Below, in pieces: positions 49,184 to 59,929 of a stretch of DNA of 64,000 nucleotides. Below the pieces are notes generated by a model that was given only the letters and a program-made list of their open reading frames with translations, made no database searches and had not been told where the DNA came from. Every line of letters starts with the position of its first letter. Position 1 is the stretch's first letter. Origin of the DNA: an uncultured Sulfitobacter sp. (GTDB taxonomy: Bacteria; Pseudomonadota; Alphaproteobacteria; Rhodobacterales; Rhodobacteraceae); contig NZ_CANMQS010000002.1 of NCBI RefSeq assembly GCF_947500075.1, positions 186,001-250,000 on the forward strand. The letters run 5' to 3'. The translations under genes and the position numbers were made by a program.

Positions 49184-51751
49184 ATGCTGCACCCACACAC
49201 GAAAGGTGCCGCAGTGCAGAATAATCCGCATACCACGCTGGTGACCCCCACCGCGCCCATCGCCGCTGAAACCCACGGCGGGCGGGCCAAATGCCTGCAA
49301 CGGCTGGTGCGGCTGGACCTGCCGGTGCCGCGCACCGTGGCGCTCTCGTTTCAGGCCGTCGACAGGATCGGGCAGGGGCATCTGCCCGATGTGGAAAAAG
49401 TCGTGGCCGAATTTCCCGAAGGCGCGCTGATGTGCGTGCGCCCCTCCAGCCAGGACCCCGATTGGGGCGGGCCGGGTGCCGTGATGAACATCGGCATCAA
49501 CACCGCCAAATACGAATCCTTCTGCGACACCATGGGAGAAGACGCCGCATCGGCCCTCTACACCCGTTTCGTGCAATCCTACGCGGTGCATGTGGCCCGT
49601 CTGGATCCGGACATCTTTGACGACGTCAGCGGCGATCCGCGCTCCGCGCTCGGCCAATCCCTGCACGCCTATGAGGCGGAGATGGAAGAACCCTTTCCCC
49701 AGGACCGCGCCGCCCAATTGTCCGCCGTCCTGCTGTCGATGTCGCGTGCCTGGCATGGCACCTCCGCGCGGCTGCTGCGGCAGGCCAAAGGCGCGCCTGC
49801 GGATGCGGGACTGGGGCTGGTGGTGCAGCAGATGGCCTTCGGCGTCGGCCACGGCACCAGCGGCACAGGCGTGCTGCAACTGGTCAGCAGCGACACCGGG
49901 CTGCCGCAGGTCACCGGACGCTACAAAAGCCAAAGTCAGGGCAGGGACGGTCTGGAAGAGAAAACCGCGATGTACCTCACCCGCGACCCGCGCGGGCCGA
50001 GCCTGCAAGACATCGAACCGGAGGTCTTTGAAACCCTGATCGGCCACGCCCAGCTGATGCGCACGAAACTGCGGGCCGAGATGCAGGTGGAATTCGTGCT
50101 GGAAGACGGCACATTGCACATCCTTGATGGCGTGCGCGTGGCGCGCTCCTCTCAGGCGGCCGTCCATATCGCGGTGGCCCTCGCCGATGACGGGATCATC
50201 CCGCGTGAGGAAGCCCTGATGCGCGTCGAACCCCGCACGCTCAGCGAACTTCTGCACCGTCAGGTTGCGCCGGGGGCCAAACGCGACGTGATCGGCAGCG
50301 GCATCGCCGCCAGCCCCGGTGCGGCCACCGGGCGCATCGTCTTCAACGCCGCCGACGCTCAGGCCAGCGCCTCGCGTAATGAACCCTGTATCCTCGTGCG
50401 CCGCGAAACCAGCCCCGAAGACATCCGCGGCATGCAGGCGGCCCACGCTGTCCTGACCGAACGCGGCGGCATCACCAGCCATGCGGCTGTCATTGGCCGG
50501 GGCATGGGGCTGCCTTGCGTGGTCGGCGCCTCCAACCTGCGCTTCAACCTCAAACGCCGCACGATTACCTCTGCCGATGGCCGCGTGTTCAACGCAGGCG
50601 ACGAAATCACCATCGATGGCACCAGCGGCGAAGTGCTGGTCGGCGCGCCCGCCATGCGCGAAGCCGCCCTTGATGACACCTTCAAACGTTTCATGATCTG
50701 GGCCGAAGAAGTCGCCGACATCGGCATCCGTGCCAACGCGGACACCCCTGCGGATGCCCAGACCGCCCACCATTTCCGCGCCGAAGGCATCGGCCTGTGC
50801 CGGACCGAACACATGTTCTTCGAACCCGGCCGCATGACCGTCATGCGGGAGATGATCTTTGCCAACACCGGCGAAGATCGCCGCGCGGTGCTGGAACGCC
50901 TGCTGCCGATGCAGCGCAACGACTTCAAACAGCTCTTCCGGATCATGGAAGGCAAACCCGTCTCCATCCGCCTGTTCGATCCGCCCCTGCATGAATTCCT
51001 GCCCACCGACAAGGCAGGCCAGCGCGAACTGGCCGACGCGCTTGATCTGCCGCTCTCCGCCGTGACCCGCCGCATTGAGGAGCTGAGCGAATACAACCCC
51101 ATGCTGGGCATGCGCGGCGTGCGCCTTGGCGTGACCGTGCCCGAGATCTACGAAATGCAGGCCCGCGCGATCTTTGAAGCCACCGTCGAGGTCAGCCGCG
51201 ATGGCGCGCCCGTGGTGCCCGAAGTGATGATCCCGCTGGTCAGCACCCGGCGCGAGGTCGAACTGGTCAAAACCGCCGTCGATGCCGTCGCCGCCGCCGT
51301 CAGTTCCGAAACCGACACCGATTTTGACTTCCACCTCGGGGTCATGGTCGAAACCCCGCGCGCCGCCCTGCGCGCCGCTGAAATCGCGCCCTATTGCAGC
51401 TTCCTCAGCTTCGGGACCAATGACCTCACGCAGATGACCTACGGGCTGTCGCGCGATGACGCAGGCCGGTTCATGTCGGCTTACGTGCAGCGTGGGGTCT
51501 TCGCCGAAGATCCGTTTCACGTCATGGACACCGACGGTGTGGGAGAGCTGGTAAAGCTGGGTGCAACCCGCGGCAGAATGGCCCAACCGGGGGTCACTTT
51601 GTCCGTCTGCGGGGAACACGGGGGCAACCCCGAATCAATCGCATTCTGCCGTGAAGTGGGGTTTGACTACGTTTCCTGCTCCCCGTTTCGCGTCCCGGTA
51701 GCACGGCTTGCTGCCGCTCAATTGGCCATCAAGGACAAACTTGGGCTCTGA
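49184..51751 (+). CDS. Divergent pyruvate phosphate dikinase-like / PEP-utilizing enzyme
   Basis: Phospho-His domain LTERGGITSHAAVIGRGMGLPCVVG; GIGLCRTEHMFF; SFGTNDLTQMTYGLSRDD; VCGEHGG. Confidence 0.82.
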   Translation: MLHPHTKGAAVQNNPHTTLVTPTAPIAAETHGGRAKCLQRLVRLDLPVPRTVALSFQAVDRIGQGHLPDVEKVVAEFPEGALMCVRPSSQDPDWGGPGAVMNIGINTAKYESFCDTMGEDAASALYTRFVQSYAVHVARLDPDIFDDVSGDPRSALGQSLHAYEAEMEEPFPQDRAAQLSAVLLSMSRAWHGTSARLLRQAKGAPADAGLGLVVQQMAFGVGHGTSGTGVLQLVSSDTGLPQVTGRYKSQSQGRDGLEEKTAMYLTRDPRGPSLQDIEPEVFETLIGHAQLMRTKLRAEMQVEFVLEDGTLHILDGVRVARSSQAAVHIAVALADDGIIPREEALMRVEPRTLSELLHRQVAPGAKRDVIGSGIAASPGAATGRIVFNAADAQASASRNEPCILVRRETSPEDIRGMQAAHAVLTERGGITSHAAVIGRGMGLPCVVGASNLRFNLKRRTITSADGRVFNAGDEITIDGTSGEVLVGAPAMREAALDDTFKRFMIWAEEVADIGIRANADTPADAQTAHHFRAEGIGLCRTEHMFFEPGRMTVMREMIFANTGEDRRAVLERLLPMQRNDFKQLFRIMEGKPVSIRLFDPPLHEFLPTDKAGQRELADALDLPLSAVTRRIEELSEYNPMLGMRGVRLGVTVPEIYEMQARAIFEATVEVSRDGAPVVPEVMIPLVSTRREVELVKTAVDAVAAAVSSETDTDFDFHLGVMVETPRAALRAAEIAPYCSFLSFGTNDLTQMTYGLSRDDAGRFMSAYVQRGVFAEDPFHVMDTDGVGELVKLGATRGRMAQPGVTLSVCGEHGGNPESIAFCREVGFDYVSCSPFRVPVARLAAAQLAIKDKLGL

Positions 51752-51877
51752 GCCGTTGAAATAACGCTACAAATCCGCGTGATTTTCGGAACGCCGCGTA
51801 ACATATCCGCCGGGGTTGCAGTTCCCGGCCATTCTGGCTAGGCGCTTGGGTCGTCTGTAACTGCTCTGGGGCATTTC

Positions 51878-52522
51878 ATGCGTTTCGCTATCTCCGCTTT
51901 GTTTGCGGCCGCCTTGACGGCTGCGTCCTTGTCACCTGCACCGCTTTCCGCCTCATCGGAGAAAGCGGAGGAACTTGCCCGGATTGAGGCGCAAGGCATC
52001 CGGTCGGTGGGCAAGAAGCGGTTGGGCGATCTGGTCACGGTACCGCAGGCCAGCATCAGCACCCCTGTCCAGTTCTCGCGTGCCTGGGTCGACGCCCAGC
52101 CGCGCGCCACGGGCGATGCGCAATGGCGCTGTCTGGCCGAAGCGCTTTATTTTGAGGCGCGCGGGGAGACGGTCAAAGGCCAGTTTGCCGTGGCCGAAGT
52201 GATCCTGAACCGGGTCCAAAGCGCGCGGTTCCCCGGATCGCTCTGCGCGGTGATCCATCAGGGCACCGGCAAGAAATACCAATGCCAGTTCACCTACACC
52301 TGTGACGGCTACAAGGACGTCATCGCGGAACCGGGTGCCTTTGTGCGCGTCGGCAAGATCGCCCGTGCCGCCATGGCCGGCAAGGCCCCTGCGCTGACCG
52401 ATGGCGCAACCCACTATCACACCACCGCCGTGCGCCCGCGCTGGGCCCGTGTGTACACACGCACCGCACGCATCGGGGTGCACCTGTTCTACCGCCACAC
52501 ATGGCGCACCGCGTCCAACTGA
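51878..52522 (+). CDS. Cell wall hydrolase, SleB/CwlJ type
   Basis: CLAEALYFEARGETVKGQFAVAEVILNRVQSARFPGSLCAVIHQ; signal peptide. Confidence 0.9.
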   Translation: MRFAISALFAAALTAASLSPAPLSASSEKAEELARIEAQGIRSVGKKRLGDLVTVPQASISTPVQFSRAWVDAQPRATGDAQWRCLAEALYFEARGETVKGQFAVAEVILNRVQSARFPGSLCAVIHQGTGKKYQCQFTYTCDGYKDVIAEPGAFVRVGKIARAAMAGKAPALTDGATHYHTTAVRPRWARVYTRTARIGVHLFYRHTWRTASN

Positions 52523-52639
52523 CGCTGTCCTAATCTGCAATGGGGCCGCATGGCGGCACTGGTTTGCCGTTTTGCAGCCTGTTAAGGCTGGTGGCGGCGC
52601 GTAAACTCGCGCCAGACCGTGCAGAAAGACCCAGCCGCC

Positions 52640-53566
52640 ATGCCCAACGAAATCCGTCTCGCCTTTGCCCATCCGTCAGAACGGGCCGAAGCCATGGCCG
52701 GGGATACCCCGCTGGACCGCATTTCCCTGCGCGACCACATTGTCGAGGTTGAGATCGGCGCCTTTCAGGCCGAACGCGGCGTCACCCAGCGCATCTGCTT
52801 TAACGTCGTGGTCGAAGTCCAGCCGCTGACCGGCCCGATTGACGACGACGTGGACCGCATCCTGTCCTATGACCGCGTCACCGAAGCCATTGCGGCCGAA
52901 CTGGCGGATGAACGCCTGAACCTGCTCGAAACCCTCGCCGAACGGGTGGCTGAACGCATTCTGCTGGAACCCCAGGCGATGAAAGCCTTTGTCCGCATCG
53001 AAAAGCTCGACCGGGGGCCGGGGGCGCTGGGTGTTGAAATCGTCCGCGCCCGCGAAGATGTCCGCACAGCCGATGCCGAAGCCGCCGAAGCCCCCCAGCC
53101 CGAACTGGTGTTCCTCGGCGAAGCCGCCATCGCCTCACCGCATCTGACCGGCTGGCTCGATCAGATGGAAGCCACGGGCCGTCCGCTGATCCTCTGCGTC
53201 GGGGCCGCCGAAGGCACGCCCGCCCCGCAGATCCCCCACCGCATGGCGCAACGCCGGATTGATCTGCTGGCGATAGAGCAAAACGCATGGGTGCTCGCCG
53301 CCCGAGACGACCGCTGTGTGGTGGTCGAAACCCGCACCGAACTCGACTGGGCGATGAAAAACGGCCAGACCTGCGTCTGGGCGCCGTCCAAGATCGTCCT
53401 CGACGCGGTTGAAACCCCCTCCGCCCAGCCCCGCGACGCGGTGGCTCTGGCCGCATGGTTTGCCGCCACCTTTGAAGCGCGCGAAATGCTGGTGATCGGC
53501 GCGGAACCGCCCGCAGAGGCCCCCGTGCCCCTGCGTGTCATCCCCGCCAGCCAAGCGCAGTTGTGA
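52640..53566 (+). CDS. folB: Dihydroneopterin aldolase (FolB) fused to a C-terminal domain of about 170-180 aa
   Basis: DRISLRDHIVEVEIGAFQAERGVTQRICFNVVVEV; YDRVTEAI; LNLLETLAERVAERIL; followed by folP. Confidence 0.82.
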   Translation: MPNEIRLAFAHPSERAEAMAGDTPLDRISLRDHIVEVEIGAFQAERGVTQRICFNVVVEVQPLTGPIDDDVDRILSYDRVTEAIAAELADERLNLLETLAERVAERILLEPQAMKAFVRIEKLDRGPGALGVEIVRAREDVRTADAEAAEAPQPELVFLGEAAIASPHLTGWLDQMEATGRPLILCVGAAEGTPAPQIPHRMAQRRIDLLAIEQNAWVLAARDDRCVVVETRTELDWAMKNGQTCVWAPSKIVLDAVETPSAQPRDAVALAAWFAATFEAREMLVIGAEPPAEAPVPLRVIPASQAQL

Positions 53567-54588
53567 GCACCGCGCGGCGCTACGTCAGGCCGCTGCTGCA
53601 ACAGGGGCCCGCGCGCCCCGATGGCGCGCTTGCGCTGGGCGCAACCGACCTGTGGTTCACCCATGTCGAGCTCTTGCGCCGCGACGGCCCGGCAGAGGTC
53701 GTGCCTGCCGCCGCCTTGTCCGCCACTGAACGCGATGCGCTGACGGCACCGCGCGCAGAGATCGCAACACTCTCTCTTGACGCTCCCCGCGTGATGGGCA
53801 TCCTGAACGCCACCCCGGACAGCTTTTCCGACGGCGGACGCCACGCCGCCGCAACCGATGCCATCACCGCCGGCATGGAGATGGCGCAGGCCGGTGCGGA
53901 TCTGCTCGACATCGGCGGCGAATCCACCCGGCCCGGTGCGGAAACCGTGCCCGTGCCCGAAGAAATCGCCCGCGTTGTCCCCGTCATCGAAGGGCTGCGG
54001 GCAGCGGGCTACACCGGGCTTATCTCCATCGACACGCGCAAAGCAGCCGTGGCGCAGGCCGCAGTGGCCGCAGGGGCAGGGCTGATCAACGATGTCTCCG
54101 GCTTGACCTATGATCCGGCCATGCCCGCGCTGGCCGCCACGGCTCAAACCCCCGTCTGTGTCATGCACGCGCTTGGCGATCCCGCGACGATGCAGCAAAA
54201 CCCGAGCTATGATAACGTCCTGCTCGACGTCTACGACTACCTGCATACCCGCATCACCGCGCTCACCGCCGCAGGCGTCCCCCGCAGCAATATTATCGCC
54301 GACCCCGGCATCGGCTTTGGCAAAACACAGGACCACAACCTGACCCTGCTCTCCCGCCTGAGCCTCTTTCACAGCCTCGGCGTGCCCATTCTGCTGGGGG
54401 CCTCCCGCAAGCGCTTCATCGGCACCATCAGCGGTGTCGACACCGCCGATCAACGTGTCGCAGGGTCAATTGCCGTGGCCCTTGCAGGCCTTGCCCAAGG
54501 CATGCAGATGCTGCGTGTGCATGATGTCGCCGAAACGCGGCAAGCGATTGCACTCTGGCGCGCAAGCATGGCAGGAAGGCACCCATGA
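53563..54588 (+). CDS. folP: Dihydropteroate synthase
   Basis: [42 protein letters not shown] start overlapping the folB stop. Confidence 0.93.
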   Translation: MSTARRYVRPLLQQGPARPDGALALGATDLWFTHVELLRRDGPAEVVPAAALSATERDALTAPRAEIATLSLDAPRVMGILNATPDSFSDGGRHAAATDAITAGMEMAQAGADLLDIGGESTRPGAETVPVPEEIARVVPVIEGLRAAGYTGLISIDTRKAAVAQAAVAAGAGLINDVSGLTYDPAMPALAATAQTPVCVMHALGDPATMQQNPSYDNVLLDVYDYLHTRITALTAAGVPRSNIIADPGIGFGKTQDHNLTLLSRLSLFHSLGVPILLGASRKRFIGTISGVDTADQRVAGSIAVALAGLAQGMQMLRVHDVAETRQAIALWRASMAGRHP

Positions 54589-55931
54589 CAAAGCTCTTTG
54601 GAACCGACGGCGTGCGCGGCACGGCCAACACCCACCCCATGACCGCCGAAATGGCCCTGCGCATTGGCGCGGCTGTCGGACGCTACTTTCGCCGCGACGC
54701 CGCAGGCGTGCACCGTGTGGTGATTGGCAAGGACACGCGCCTGTCAGGCTACATGTTCGAAAACGCCCTGACGGCGGGCCTCACCAGCACCGGCATGAAC
54801 GTGCTGCTTCTGGGCCCGGTGCCAACGCCTGCCGTGGGCCTGCTGACCCGCTCCATGCGCGCGGATCTGGGCGTGATGATCTCCGCCAGCCATAACCCCG
54901 CCCATGACAACGGCATCAAGTTCTTCGGCCCCGATGGCTTCAAACTCTCCGACAAGGTCGAGGCAGAGATCGAAGCCCTCATCGCCAACGGTGTGGAACC
55001 GACCGACGCCACCGAAATCGGCCGTGCCAAACGCATCGACGACAGCCGCTTTCGCTATATCGAACGGGTGAAATCCTCCTTCCCCCGGCAGATGCGTCTT
55101 GATGGGCTGAAGGTGGTGATCGACTGCGCCAATGGGGCCGCCTACCACGTGGCCCCGATGGCGCTGTGGGAATTGGGTGCCACGGTCATCCCCGTGGGGG
55201 TGGAACCCAACGGCCACAACATCAACGAAGGCTGCGGATCAACCCATCCCGCCCGCGCGGCGGAAGCGGTGCTGGAGCACAAGGCCGATGTGGGCATCTG
55301 CCTTGACGGTGACGCGGACCGGGTGATCCTGATTGATGAACAAGGCAACGTCGGCGACGGCGATCAGTTCATGGCCCTGATGGCCGCCCGCTGGGCCGCC
55401 GAACAACGCCTGCGTGGCGACGCACTGGTCGCCACGGTGATGAGCAATCTCGGGCTGGAACACTTTCTGGCCGACCACGGCGTGCGTCTGGAACGCACCG
55501 GCGTCGGCGACCGCTACGTGGTGGAACGGATGCGGGCAGGGGGGTTCAACCTTGGCGGTGAACAATCGGGTCACATCGTCATGACCGATCACGCCACCAC
55601 CGGTGACGGCCTGATGGCGGGACTGCAATTCCTCGCTGAAATGGTGCGGGCGGGCAAACCCTCATCCGAACTGCTGCATCAATTCGACCCGGTGCCGCAG
55701 CTTCTGAAAAACGTGCGTTTCGCAACGGGACAGACACCTTTGGACGATGCCCATGTCAAAGCCGCCATCGCCCAGGCCGAAGCCGATCTGGCAGGCGGCG
55801 GGCGGCTGCTGATCCGCAAATCCGGCACCGAGCCTCTGGTGCGCGTGATGGCCGAACACGCGGATGCCGGCCGGATGACCCAATCGGTCGATATGGTTGT
55901 GGCCGCTGTCGAAGCCGCTGTTCAAACCTAA
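54585..55931 (+). CDS. glmM: Phosphoglucosamine mutase
   Basis: [53 protein letters not shown]. Confidence 0.95.
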   Translation: MTKLFGTDGVRGTANTHPMTAEMALRIGAAVGRYFRRDAAGVHRVVIGKDTRLSGYMFENALTAGLTSTGMNVLLLGPVPTPAVGLLTRSMRADLGVMISASHNPAHDNGIKFFGPDGFKLSDKVEAEIEALIANGVEPTDATEIGRAKRIDDSRFRYIERVKSSFPRQMRLDGLKVVIDCANGAAYHVAPMALWELGATVIPVGVEPNGHNINEGCGSTHPARAAEAVLEHKADVGICLDGDADRVILIDEQGNVGDGDQFMALMAARWAAEQRLRGDALVATVMSNLGLEHFLADHGVRLERTGVGDRYVVERMRAGGFNLGGEQSGHIVMTDHATTGDGLMAGLQFLAEMVRAGKPSSELLHQFDPVPQLLKNVRFATGQTPLDDAHVKAAIAQAEADLAGGGRLLIRKSGTEPLVRVMAEHADAGRMTQSVDMVVAAVEAAVQT

Positions 55932-56851
55932 CGCTGCCCCCCGAACAACCGGCTGAACGCCCCGAACTGGCTCAGCCCGACGCCCGCCAGAATCAACACC
56001 ATCGCCCAGATCAGTGAGGGCGGCAGCGGCTCTGCCAAGATCCACGCGCCCAGCAGCACGGACCACAGCGGCACCATGTAATTCACCGTCGACATGAACA
56101 CGGGACCGGCGGTGCGCACCACCAGCACCCGCAGGAAATTCGCCGCCGCCGTCGGCACCAGCCCCAGAAACGCCAGCACCCCAAGGATATAGGGATCGGG
56201 CAGGGGCGGGGGCCCTTCCAGCGCAAAGGCCACCGGGATCACCGCAGCGGCTCCGATGATCAGCAGCACCGTCGACAACCCGATCGGATCCACCGCAGGC
56301 AGGCGGCGCAACAGGATCGAACAGACCGCATAACAGGCCGCCGCCGCCATACAGGCCAGCCGCCCCGGTGTCTCCAGCGCGCCGCCGGTGCTGTCAAACG
56401 CCTGCGTTCCGATCAGGATCACCACCCCGACAAAGCCGATCACGAACCCCACAACCTTGCGCAGGCGCATCGTCTCTCCCGGCACCAGGAAATGCGCCAG
56501 CGGCAGCACGATCAATGCAACCGATGCCATCGACACCCCCGCAAACCCCGCCGTCACATATTGCTGCCCCCAGGCCAGCAGCGAAAACGGCAAGGCCGAA
56601 CTGCCAAGGGCAATCGCCACCACGATCCCCTTCTGCGCGGGCGTGGGCTGCACGTCAAACAGCGCAAACCCCCGCAGCGCCCAGACCAGCGTCATCACCA
56701 CCGCCGCAAACCCGATCCGGGAGGCCGCCAGCCAGAACGGCGTGATCCCGGTCAGGGCCACTTCTGTGACCAGAAACGTGCCGCCCCAGACAAAGGCCAG
56801 CACGCTGACCATGATCCAGCTTTTGAGGGTGATGTCCGGGGCACTCTGCAT
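55928..56851 (-). CDS. EamA/DMT-family transporter
   Basis: Ten-TM profile; [14 protein letters not shown]; duplicated EamA domains. Confidence 0.85.
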   Translation of the reverse strand: MQSAPDITLKSWIMVSVLAFVWGGTFLVTEVALTGITPFWLAASRIGFAAVVMTLVWALRGFALFDVQPTPAQKGIVVAIALGSSALPFSLLAWGQQYVTAGFAGVSMASVALIVLPLAHFLVPGETMRLRKVVGFVIGFVGVVILIGTQAFDSTGGALETPGRLACMAAAACYAVCSILLRRLPAVDPIGLSTVLLIIGAAAVIPVAFALEGPPPLPDPYILGVLAFLGLVPTAAANFLRVLVVRTAGPVFMSTVNYMVPLWSVLLGAWILAEPLPPSLIWAMVLILAGVGLSQFGAFSRLFGGQR

Positions 56852-57006
56852 CTGCGCACTTAGGCTGCCGGGCAGGCGGGCGGCAAGCGCAAAAAGTTAA
56901 CCCTGATCGCTGACATTCCTGTCAGATCGCTTGAGGTGCGGGGATGCCGCCTTATCTAAAGCGCTGGAAAGGGCCACGGGCCGTCAAAACGCATGATATG
57001 AGGGAG

Positions 57007-57132
57007 ATGCACATGGATATCGTGAACTGGATTGTGGTGATCGGATTGATGAACGTGCTGGTTGGTCTGATCTGGTTCCTGCAGGTCAAAGACAAGAAAA
57101 ACATGGACGGAAACCGTTCCGAAAAGTCATAA
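57007..57132 (+). CDS. Putative 41-aa single-TM small membrane protein
   Basis: MHMDIVNWIVVIGLMNVLVGLIWFLQVKDKKNMDGNRSEKS; AGGGAG just upstream of ATG 57007. Confidence 0.45.
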   Translation: MHMDIVNWIVVIGLMNVLVGLIWFLQVKDKKNMDGNRSEKS

Positions 57133-57200
57133 AAAACAAGACCTTGTGAGGTGACGCTCACGCAATCCCTCGCAAAGCCACCTGCACCCCGGCAGGCATG

Positions 57201-57236
57201 AAAAAGCCCGGACACAGCATCCTGTGTCCGGGCTTT
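57201..57236 (-). terminator. Rho-independent terminator of ilvC
   Basis: AAAGCCCGGACACAG-catc-CTGTGTCCGGGCTTT; T-run on the minus strand. Confidence 0.9.
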
Positions 57237-57256
57237 CCCATTCTGTCAGAACGAAA

Positions 57257-58420
<1,164 letters not shown>

Positions 58421-58422
58421 TC

Positions 58423-58878
58423 ATGCTTGATGACATGGACCGCCGTTTGTTGCGCTACTGGCAGGCCGACCCGTCCCTCACGCCCGGAGAGCTGGCCGAC
58501 CACTGCAACATGACCCCCGGCAAAGCCGCGCGGCGCATCGCCAGGATGCAGGAGGACGGTGTGCTGCAAGGCGTCAGTGCGGTGATCGACTGGGCGGCAT
58601 TGGGGTACACGGTGGAGGTCTCCCTGCGCATCACGCTCGACAAGACCCAAAGCAGCGCCTTTGACGACTTCCTCACGCAGGCCCGCACCGTTCCCGAAGT
58701 GACCGAGATCCAGACCTTCCTCGGCCGCGTCGATGTGCGCCTCAACGTCATCGCCCGCGACATGACGCATTACCAGCAGGTCTACCGCGCGGGCATCCTG
58801 ACGCTGCCACACATCGCTGACATCGAAGCCCTGATGCAGGTTGCGCGCATCAAAGCGCAGGAGGCGCTGCCCCTATGA
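58423..58878 (+). CDS. Lrp/AsnC-family transcriptional regulator
   Basis: N-terminal wHTH DDMDRRLLRYWQADPSLTPGELADHCNMTPGKAARRI; RAM-like C-terminus. Confidence 0.87.
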   Translation: MLDDMDRRLLRYWQADPSLTPGELADHCNMTPGKAARRIARMQEDGVLQGVSAVIDWAALGYTVEVSLRITLDKTQSSAFDDFLTQARTVPEVTEIQTFLGRVDVRLNVIARDMTHYQQVYRAGILTLPHIADIEALMQVARIKAQEALPL

Positions 58879-59330
58879 TCGACCTCGACACCACCGACCG
58901 CGACATCCTGCGCGCCCTCTCGCGCGACGCCAGCCAATCCGCCAGCGCCCTGGGCCGCCGCTTTGGCCTCTCGCAACCCGCCACATGGCGCCGCATCCGC
59001 CGGCTGGAAGAGGCCGGCGTGATCCGCGGCCGCCGCCTGCGTCTGGACGCCGAAAAACTCGGCTTTGGCGTGACCGTCTTTCTGGGCATCAAACTGGCCA
59101 CCAAAGGCCGGGTATCGCTGGAGGATTTCGAACGCGCCGTCTCCGCCATCCCCGAAGTGCAGACGGTTGAGCACGTGCTTGGGTTGTACGACTACCGCCT
59201 GCGGGTGGTGGCGCGCGACCTGCCGGATTTCGAACGGGTCTTGCGGCGGCGGATCATGACACTGCCGGGGGCAGGGGAGGTGGAGGCGAATGTGCTGCTG
59301 AGTGAGGAGCGGTTGGCGGGGCCGATTTGA
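58875..59330 (+). CDS. Lrp/AsnC-family transcriptional regulator
   Basis: DTTDRDILRALSRDASQSASALGRRFGLSQPATWRRIRRLEEAGVI; overlaps previous gene by 4 nt. Confidence 0.88.
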   Translation: MIDLDTTDRDILRALSRDASQSASALGRRFGLSQPATWRRIRRLEEAGVIRGRRLRLDAEKLGFGVTVFLGIKLATKGRVSLEDFERAVSAIPEVQTVEHVLGLYDYRLRVVARDLPDFERVLRRRIMTLPGAGEVEANVLLSEERLAGPI

Positions 59331-59400
59331 GGGAGCAGATATGTCCAGCTTGTGGGACGATGGGGCAACTGGTAGTTGACGTGAAACACTCGGGGTCACG

Positions 59401-59808
59401 TTGTTGTTCTTGCTATTTTTGACCGCCATTCCCGGCGCTTACGTTAATGCGACCATTCTGGTTTTCATGTTCATCAAGATTGGCGAACATGGGATCATTC
59501 TTAATCCTATAAAGTTTGTCAGAGTGTTTTGGCCGATACTGGGAGCGTTATTGTGCGGAGTGATTCCTGCGATGCTGATCAGCGGCTTTTCGCTCCAGCT
59601 TGACCATCCAAACCAGCTTTCGCAGATGATTATCTCGTCTGTTATTCTCACGGTTGGTGCCTTGGTGAGCGGCGTGATCTTGCATCGGCTATGTGTCGCA
59701 CAGGTTGAGAGACCAAAGCGATGTAACTGGTCTATCGGGATCATAGCTGCCCTGCAGATTGTTCTCATTGGTGCCACGATGGGTCTGGTAATGCTCTCAC
59801 CCCCCTGA
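59401..59808 (+). CDS. Hypothetical multi-TM protein of atypical composition
   Basis: Four hydrophobic segments; TTG start; lower GC than flanks. Confidence 0.5.
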   Translation: MLFLLFLTAIPGAYVNATILVFMFIKIGEHGIILNPIKFVRVFWPILGALLCGVIPAMLISGFSLQLDHPNQLSQMIISSVILTVGALVSGVILHRLCVAQVERPKRCNWSIGIIAALQIVLIGATMGLVMLSPP

Positions 59809-59929
59809 CCTGCAACATTAGGTTTCGCTGTTTGACCGCTTTATCGCCCCCCAACAGTATACCCAGATAAACTTTGCCAACCCCCGCCCATTTTCCTATG
59901 CACAACCAACGCATATCGGAGGAACCCCC

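Noticed and set aside
49148-51619. 823-aa minus-strand ORF opposite the PPDK-like gene
   Set aside because: Antisense shadow ORF typical of GC-rich DNA. His/Gly/Ala-rich translation with no recognisable domains; the plus strand has clear PEP-utilising signatures.
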